A stretch of 64,000 nucleotides of DNA from Myxococcales bacterium (lineage in GTDB: Bacteria; Myxococcota_A; Polyangia; Haliangiales; Haliangiaceae). The position numbers and the translations under genes are program-made. The number at the start of each line of letters is the position of its first letter. The stretch's first letter is position 1. The notes under the pieces are model-generated. The model was not told where the DNA came from and ran no database searches. It saw only the letters and a list, made by a program, of their open reading frames with translations. Positions 57,059 to 64,000 of this stretch are shown here, piece by piece. The stretch is taken from contig JADJGV010000007.1 in the NCBI GenBank assembly GCA_016707895.1, forward strand, positions 325,590 to 389,589, read 5' to 3'.

Positions 57059-58171
57059 GTGCGCATCGCCAGCATCCACCTCCCCTCCTTCTCGCTCCAG
57101 GCCGCCATCGCTGGCGCCCCCGATCGCGCCGCGCTGGCCACTCGGCCGGTCGCGGTGGTCGACGCGGCGTCGCCGGTGGTCACCGGTTGCTCGCGCGCCG
57201 CGTGGTCCCGCGGCGTCCGCCCCGGCATGGTCGCGGTGGTCGCCCGCCACCACGCCGACGACCTGGTGACCCTGGTCCGCGACCCGGCCGCCGAGGCCGA
57301 GCTCTTGCGGTCGATGGCCGACGAGCTGCTCGCCGTGGCGCCGGTGGTCGATCTCGGCGGCGAGCCGCGCGGCCAGCACCACGCGATGTACGTCGAGGTC
57401 CCGGTCGGCAAGCGCGGCGCGTCGTTCGGCGCCCGGCTGGTCGAGCTGTTCCGCGAGCGCGGCCTGCACGTGCGGGTCGGCATCGCCGACGATCGCTTCA
57501 CCGCGGCGGTGGCCGCCGCGAGCGGCGAGGGCGACGGCGCGGTCACCTGCGTGCCCCGCGGCGGCTCGGCGGCGTTCCTGGCCCCGCAGCCGCTCGGCCT
57601 GCTGGCGCTGCCGCCCGAGGTCCAGCACATGCTCGAGTGCCTGGGCGTCAAGACGCTGGGCGCCTTCGCCGACCTGCCGCCGCCGTCGGTGGCGCGGTCG
57701 TGGGACGCCGATCTGCAGGCGCTCGCCCGCGGCGACAGCGGCGCGCGGCTGGTGCGGTACCAGCCCGAGGCGCGCTGGCACGAGCGGGTCCACGTCGACG
57801 GCCAGCTCGACCGCGCGGTCGAGACCCTGGCCACCCGGGTCGCGGCGCGCCTGGGCAGCCGCGGCGCCGGCGCCAGCCAGCTGGCGTTCAACCTGGGCGC
57901 CGCCGCGCCGCTGGCGCTCGAGGTCGACGGGCAGATGTCGGCGGCCGACCTCGGCGACGCGCTCAGCCGCGCCATCGGCGACGCGACGCCGATGGTGCTC
58001 GAGGCCCGCCTCGACGCGCCGGCCGCGACGCCCGCCGCCGAGCCCGCGGTCGCGCCGCTGGTGCTCACCGCGGTGCCCAGCATCCTGGGCGATCGTCCCG
58101 AGCACCGCCGCACCCGCCGCGGCAAGCAGCGCCCGCGCATCGCCCCCGGCCAGGCGCGATTGTTCTCCTGA
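57059..58171 (+). CDS. ImuB-like Y-family polymerase homologue
   Basis: The 370-residue protein starts RIASIHLPSFSLQAAI, the place where active Y-family polymerases have the catalytic Asp of DMDAF; here it is Leu/Pro, as in ImuB proteins that lack polymerase activity. PVAVVDAASPVVTGCSRAAWSRGVRPGM is the ImuB/DinB finger-palm stretch, with HMLECLGVKTLGAFADLPP as the HhH segment. The C-terminus ends GQARLFS, a QxxLF beta-clamp-binding motif. It is shorter than typical ImuB (about 500), and no imuA or dnaE2 is adjacent. The 5' region contains GGTACC and ACTG-N10-CAGT palindromes that could bind a regulator. Confidence 0.78.
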   Translation: MRIASIHLPSFSLQAAIAGAPDRAALATRPVAVVDAASPVVTGCSRAAWSRGVRPGMVAVVARHHADDLVTLVRDPAAEAELLRSMADELLAVAPVVDLGGEPRGQHHAMYVEVPVGKRGASFGARLVELFRERGLHVRVGIADDRFTAAVAAASGEGDGAVTCVPRGGSAAFLAPQPLGLLALPPEVQHMLECLGVKTLGAFADLPPPSVARSWDADLQALARGDSGARLVRYQPEARWHERVHVDGQLDRAVETLATRVAARLGSRGAGASQLAFNLGAAAPLALEVDGQMSAADLGDALSRAIGDATPMVLEARLDAPAATPAAEPAVAPLVLTAVPSILGDRPEHRRTRRGKQRPRIAPGQARLFS

Positions 58172-58219
58172 CCCGCGGCGCGAACGGTGACGTGGGGCCC
58201 GACGTGCTACACGTCGGCC

Positions 58220-58684
58220 ATGGCCGACTCGCTCGAAGCACAGCTCCGCCAGCAGCTCACCGCTGCGATGAAGGCGAAGGACTCCAAGACCGCCAACCTG
58301 GTGCGCATGATCAACACCAAGATCATGGAGCGCCGCACCGCCGAGGGCTTCAGCGGCGTGGTCGACGACGCGCTGATCCTCGACGTCATCACCGCGTACA
58401 AGAAGAGCATGTCCAAGGCGCGCGCCGACTACGCGGCGATGGGCGACAAGGGCAAGGAGCAGGTCGAGGAGCTCGACTTCGAGCTGGCCTGGTGCACCAA
58501 GATGCTGCCGGCCGGCGCCAGCGAGGACGAGCTGCGCGCCGCGGTCGCCGCGGCCGTGGCGGCCCTGCCGAGCAAGGATCCCAAGATGGCCGGCAAGGTC
58601 ATCGGCGCCGTGAAGAAGCAGTTCGGCGAGCGCGCCGACGCCGCGGTCGTGAAGCAGCTCGCCGATGAGGCGCTGAAGAGCTGA
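58220..58684 (+). CDS. GatB/YqeY-domain protein
   Basis: The 154-residue protein reads SLEAQLRQQLTAAMKAKDSKTANLVRMINTKI, KKSMSKARADYAAMGDKGKEQVEELDFEL and DPKMAGKVIGAVKKQFGERAD, the full YqeY family pattern. These are small helical proteins related to the tRNA-binding tail of GatB, of unclear role. ATG at 58220 is preferred. It lies 48 bases after the ImuB-like gene, possibly in the same transcript, and is followed by a hairpin. Confidence 0.92.
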   Translation: MADSLEAQLRQQLTAAMKAKDSKTANLVRMINTKIMERRTAEGFSGVVDDALILDVITAYKKSMSKARADYAAMGDKGKEQVEELDFELAWCTKMLPAGASEDELRAAVAAAVAALPSKDPKMAGKVIGAVKKQFGERADAAVVKQLADEALKS

Positions 58685-58699
58685 TCGACGCTCGCACCG

Positions 58700-58725
58700 C
58701 TCCGTCGGCATGAACCCCGACGGAG
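58700..58725 (+). terminator. Hairpin after the YqeY gene
   Basis: CTCCGTCGG (58700-58708) pairs with CCGACGGAG (58717-58725), nine base pairs, 16 bases after the stop codon. GTGGTCTTC follows, not a clear T-run, so termination is plausible but not certain. Confidence 0.45.
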
Positions 58726-58782
58726 GTGGTCTTCAGATCAAATACCGAACCGCGACGTGGGCTCTCGCGTTTCGGGTTGGGG

Positions 58783-58834
58783 CCCCGTCGGGGCTTGCCC
58801 CCGACGGGGAAGGGGCTTTGCGAAAGCCCCTTCC
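58783..58834 (-). repeat. REP-like double hairpin (copy 2)
   Basis: Read on the minus strand: GGAAGGGGCTTT, loop CGC, AAAGCCCCTTCC (58808-58834), then CCCCGTCGGGG, loop GCAAG, CCCCGACGGGG (58783-58809). Both stems are perfect. It has the layout of the element at 43275-43322. Here it lies between two convergent genes and may also serve as terminator for either. Confidence 0.75.
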
Positions 58835-58841
58835 AAGGAGT

Positions 58842-60236
58842 TCAGACCGCGACCGGCTGGACGCGCCGGCGCACCAGCTTGATCGACAGCAGGCGGTACA
58901 GCATCTTCGACACCTCGAAGCTGCCCATCCGCGACTTACGGACGATGTCCTTGACGGTGTTCTTGCCGTTGACCAGCTCGAGCACCGCCAGCTCCTCGCG
59001 GGTGAGCCGGCCGCGGCCCATCTGGGCCACCGCGTCCTCGTTGCGCAGGAACACCAGCTCGAAGTCGTCGATGGCCCGCTCGATCAGGTGCCACTCGTCG
59101 ACGCGGCGGAAGCCCTCCATCAGCAGGGCCTCGACGTCGAGCTCGAGCGCGGCCTCGACCACCGGGGCCGGCGCCTCGCCGCCGGCGACGAACCGGAACG
59201 AGCCGTAGCGCCAGCGCAGCGCCTCGTACAGGAGCTCGCTGGTCTGCCGGCCCAGCGCCGCCCGGCGATCGGCCGGCGACAGGTGGCCCATCCGCACCAG
59301 CTGCTCGCCGATCAGCCGGCCGCCGCCGGCGCGGCTGGCCAGGAACGCGTCGAACTCGCCGCGCGGCATCAGCTCGCCGTCGACGATGTACCGGCCCAGC
59401 AGCAGATCGTCGGCGGTGCCCTGCCCCAGCGCCTGATCGATCCGGCCGCGGCGGAAGTAGACGTCGATGCGGGTCTCGCCGCGGGCCACGGTCAGCACGC
59501 CCGACTGCTCCTGGTGATCGAGCAGCTGCACCACCTCGGCCAGCGGGATCACCCGCAGGTCGCCGCGCAGGCTCTCGCCGTCGAACAGCGCCGGATCGAG
59601 GCGCGCCACCACCCCGGCCAGCGCGTCGTCGTCGAGCGCCGAGCGCACGGTGTCAGCGATCGCGGTGGCGTCGGTCGGCACCCGGGCGTCGCGATCGCCG
59701 CCGGCGTCGCCGGCCGCGTCGGCCAGCGCGAACAGCGCCGCCACCCGGGTCGCCACCACCTCGGTCAAGAGGCCGCGCAGCGCGGCCAGCGCCCGGCCGC
59801 GCCCGGCGCCGCCGTCGGCGAGATCGGCGGCGGCCACCGCGTCGGTGCGCGGCGCGTCGCCCTGGTACTTGGCGACGGTGTGCTGCACGACCGCGGTGAT
59901 CGCCTCGGGCGAGAACGGCTTGGTGATGTAGTCGACGATGCCCATCACCTTGACGAAGCGCTCGCCGACCTGATCGCCCTTGGCGCTCATCAGCACCACC
60001 GGCACGTCGCGCAGCCCGGCGTCGGCCGCCAGCTCGCGGCACACCTGGTAGCCGTTCATCTTGGGCATGACGAAGTCGAGCAGGATCAGATCCGGCCGGT
60101 GGGCGCGCGCGGCGGCCAGCCCGGCCTCGCCGTCGGCCGCCGCCTCGACCGCGAACCCGGCCTTGGTCAGCACCAGCTGCACCACCCGGACGATGGTCGG
60201 GCTGTCGTCGATCACCAGGACGCGGGCCGCTGCCAT
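58842..60236 (-). CDS. Receiver - DUF4388 (PATAN) response regulator
   Basis: The 464-residue protein has an N-terminal receiver domain (VLVIDDSPTIVRVV, phosphoacceptor Asp in DLILLDFVMPKMNGYQV, conserved Lys in DYITKPFSPEAI). A less ordered Ala-rich linker follows, then a DUF4388/PATAN domain (LRGDLRVIPLAEVVQLLDHQEQSGVLTV to RRGRIDQALG) and a C-terminal helical region with winged-helix-like segments (LTREELAVLELVNGKNTVKDIVRKSRMGSFEVSKMLYRLL). This architecture is common in Myxococcota and links phosphorelay signals to motility or polarity proteins. No histidine kinase adjacent. Confidence 0.9.
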   Translation of the reverse strand: MAAARVLVIDDSPTIVRVVQLVLTKAGFAVEAAADGEAGLAAARAHRPDLILLDFVMPKMNGYQVCRELAADAGLRDVPVVLMSAKGDQVGERFVKVMGIVDYITKPFSPEAITAVVQHTVAKYQGDAPRTDAVAAADLADGGAGRGRALAALRGLLTEVVATRVAALFALADAAGDAGGDRDARVPTDATAIADTVRSALDDDALAGVVARLDPALFDGESLRGDLRVIPLAEVVQLLDHQEQSGVLTVARGETRIDVYFRRGRIDQALGQGTADDLLLGRYIVDGELMPRGEFDAFLASRAGGGRLIGEQLVRMGHLSPADRRAALGRQTSELLYEALRWRYGSFRFVAGGEAPAPVVEAALELDVEALLMEGFRRVDEWHLIERAIDDFELVFLRNEDAVAQMGRGRLTREELAVLELVNGKNTVKDIVRKSRMGSFEVSKMLYRLLSIKLVRRRVQPVAV

Positions 60237-60364
60237 GGCGCGGCATCCTACGCGAATGCGCGCGGGGCCGCGGGCGCAAGCGATGTAGGTGTTTGCCGCC
60301 GACGTAGCGATCGGCCGGGAGTTTGGTCGGGGATGGCGCGCGTGGTAACTTCGCTCCGGGTCGC

Positions 60365-63417
<3,053 letters not shown>

Positions 63418-63421
<4 letters not shown>

Positions 63422-63753
63422 TCGTGACGCGGCCGGTGATCATCCTGGTGCGCGTGCTCGCGGTCGCCGCGATCGGCGCGATATCGTGGAAGCTGCTGCA
63501 CCTCGACGAGCGCGGCGGGCTCGGCGCCGCGCTGGCCGGCGGCGAGCTGCTGGCCCTGGTGGCGGCGCTGGCGTGGCCGGGCCGGGTGAGCACGACGATC
63601 GCGCTGGCGCTGCCCGCGGCGGTCGCGGTCGGCACCCAGGAGCTGCTGCTGCAGGTGGCGTGGCTGATGTGGTCGGCGACGGTGATCGGCCTGGCCAACC
63701 TGGTGCGTGGCGTCCGCGCCCCGAGCGCGCTGCCGCCCGCGCGATCGGTTTGA
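63418..63753 (+). CDS. Small membrane protein
   Basis: The 111-residue protein has about three membrane segments (VIILVRVLAVAAIGAIS, LLALVAALAWPG, LLQVAWLMWSATVIGLANLV). No family recognised. Its GTG overlaps the stop of the kinase gene (GTGA), so it is cotranscribed and may be a partner of the kinase; a second GTG two codons on is possible. Confidence 0.65.
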
Positions 63754-63796
63754 GCACAAAAGGGCCACCCCGGCGCGGCGCCGGGCGCGGCCGGGT

Positions 63797-63802
63797 GATA
63801 CT
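63797..63802 (+). promoter_or_regulatory. -10 element for a probably leaderless mRNA
   Basis: GATACT (in the extended form GTGATACT) stands exactly six bases before the ATG at 63809, which places the transcription start at the start codon. Confidence 0.4.
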
Positions 63803-63808
63803 CGCGGC

Positions 63809-64000
63809 ATGACCGCTGCGCCGCCCGAGTTCGGCCGCCACGTCCGCTCATCGGAGATCACGTCGTTCATCGATCGCGCCGGGATCGAGGCGTTGCTCGA
63901 GCCGTGGCTGCCCGCCGCGGCCGACCGCGCCTTCGTCACCCGGTGCATGCTCGGCGAAGGGCCGGCTCACCACCGCGGCGCCAACTACGTCTTGCTGCGG
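63809..64000 (+). CDS. Unknown protein, N-terminal 64 codons (runs off the right edge)
   Basis: It begins MTAAPPEFGRHVRSSEITSF and continues IDRAGIEALLEPWLPAAADRAFVTRCMLGEGPAHHRGANYVLLR to the window end. Codon use is normal for the genome and the frame is open throughout. The His-His and Gly-rich patch (GEGPAHHRGANY) gives no certain family. It follows the small membrane protein by 55 bases and has its own -10. Confidence 0.6.
   Translation, partial: MTAAPPEFGRHVRSSEITSFIDRAGIEALLEPWLPAAADRAFVTRCMLGEGPAHHRGANYVLLR

Overview
The window is about 64 kb of very GC-rich DNA in which almost every third codon position is G or C. Gene content points to a myxobacterium, most likely the Kofleriaceae/Haliangium side of the Myxococcota: PAN/Apple-domain lipoproteins, a Ser/Thr kinase with two kinase domains, a receiver-DUF4388 protein, many small lipoproteins and a retron with a long msd. 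Genes are tightly packed. Most neighbours in an operon overlap by four bases (ATGA or GTGA), and GTG starts are common. I saw no tRNA, rRNA, CRISPR array, insertion sequence or phage genes.

Layout. 0-11.9 kb (minus strand): one operon ilvD-ilvB-ilvN-ilvC-leuA-leuC-leuD-cimA-leuB-malic enzyme. It carries every step from pyruvate to the 2-oxo acids of valine, leucine and isoleucine, the last by the citramalate route. A leader peptide rich in Ile, Leu and Val plus mutually exclusive hairpins precedes it, a textbook transcription attenuator. 12-16.6 kb: a frameshifted lipoprotein, a lipoprotein with four PAN domains, and hmgA. 17.1-23 kb: two GET3/ArsA-type ATPases divergent from an FAD oxidoreductase, a phytol/dolichol-kinase-like protein, a UbiA prenyltransferase and a flavin-binding-fold protein, suggesting a prenyl-lipid or quinone pathway. 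23-31.4 kb: N-acyl-D-amino-acid deacylase, a phospholipase-D-type synthase, FHA-GGDEF, hpd, a short release factor with a programmed +1 frameshift signal, and a sugar-lactone oxidase. 31.4-38.3 kb: an ExbB/ExbD-like trio, maiA and fahA (with hmgA and hpd these give tyrosine breakdown from 4-hydroxyphenylpyruvate to fumarate and acetoacetate), lipoproteins, a Uma2-type nuclease and a CBS protein. 38.3-40.8 kb: Memo, AMMECR1 and their radical SAM partner (frameshifted).

40.9-56.1 kb is the most unusual region: a 15-kb plus-strand retron locus. Two HEAT/ARM-repeat proteins (967 and 2,299 residues) and a SWIM zinc-finger/WGR-like protein overlap head to tail. A 363-base gap then holds a sigma-70-type promoter and a complete msr-msd structure (17-nt a1/a2 arms, TTAGC branch site, 25-bp perfect msd stem). 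After it come a retron reverse transcriptase (YADD, NAxxH and VTG motifs), a WGR protein and a SWIM-DNA ligase-WGR fusion. The ARM + SWIM + RT content matches my recollection of the computationally defined type XIII retrons; the linked ATP-dependent ligase and extra WGR protein look like an additional layer that may be undescribed.

56-64 kb: an O-methyltransferase-type gene (minus), a short ImuB-like Y-family protein with a C-terminal clamp-binding motif, a GatB/YqeY protein, a double-hairpin REP-like element (a second copy sits in frame inside the 967-residue retron gene), receiver-DUF4388, a tandem-kinase protein, a small membrane protein and a gene cut by the window edge. Two genes (a lipoprotein at 12-13.6 kb and amrS at 39.7 kb) carry single-base frameshifts that could be sequence errors. 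The release-factor frameshift is different: it has all the elements of the RF2 recoding site.
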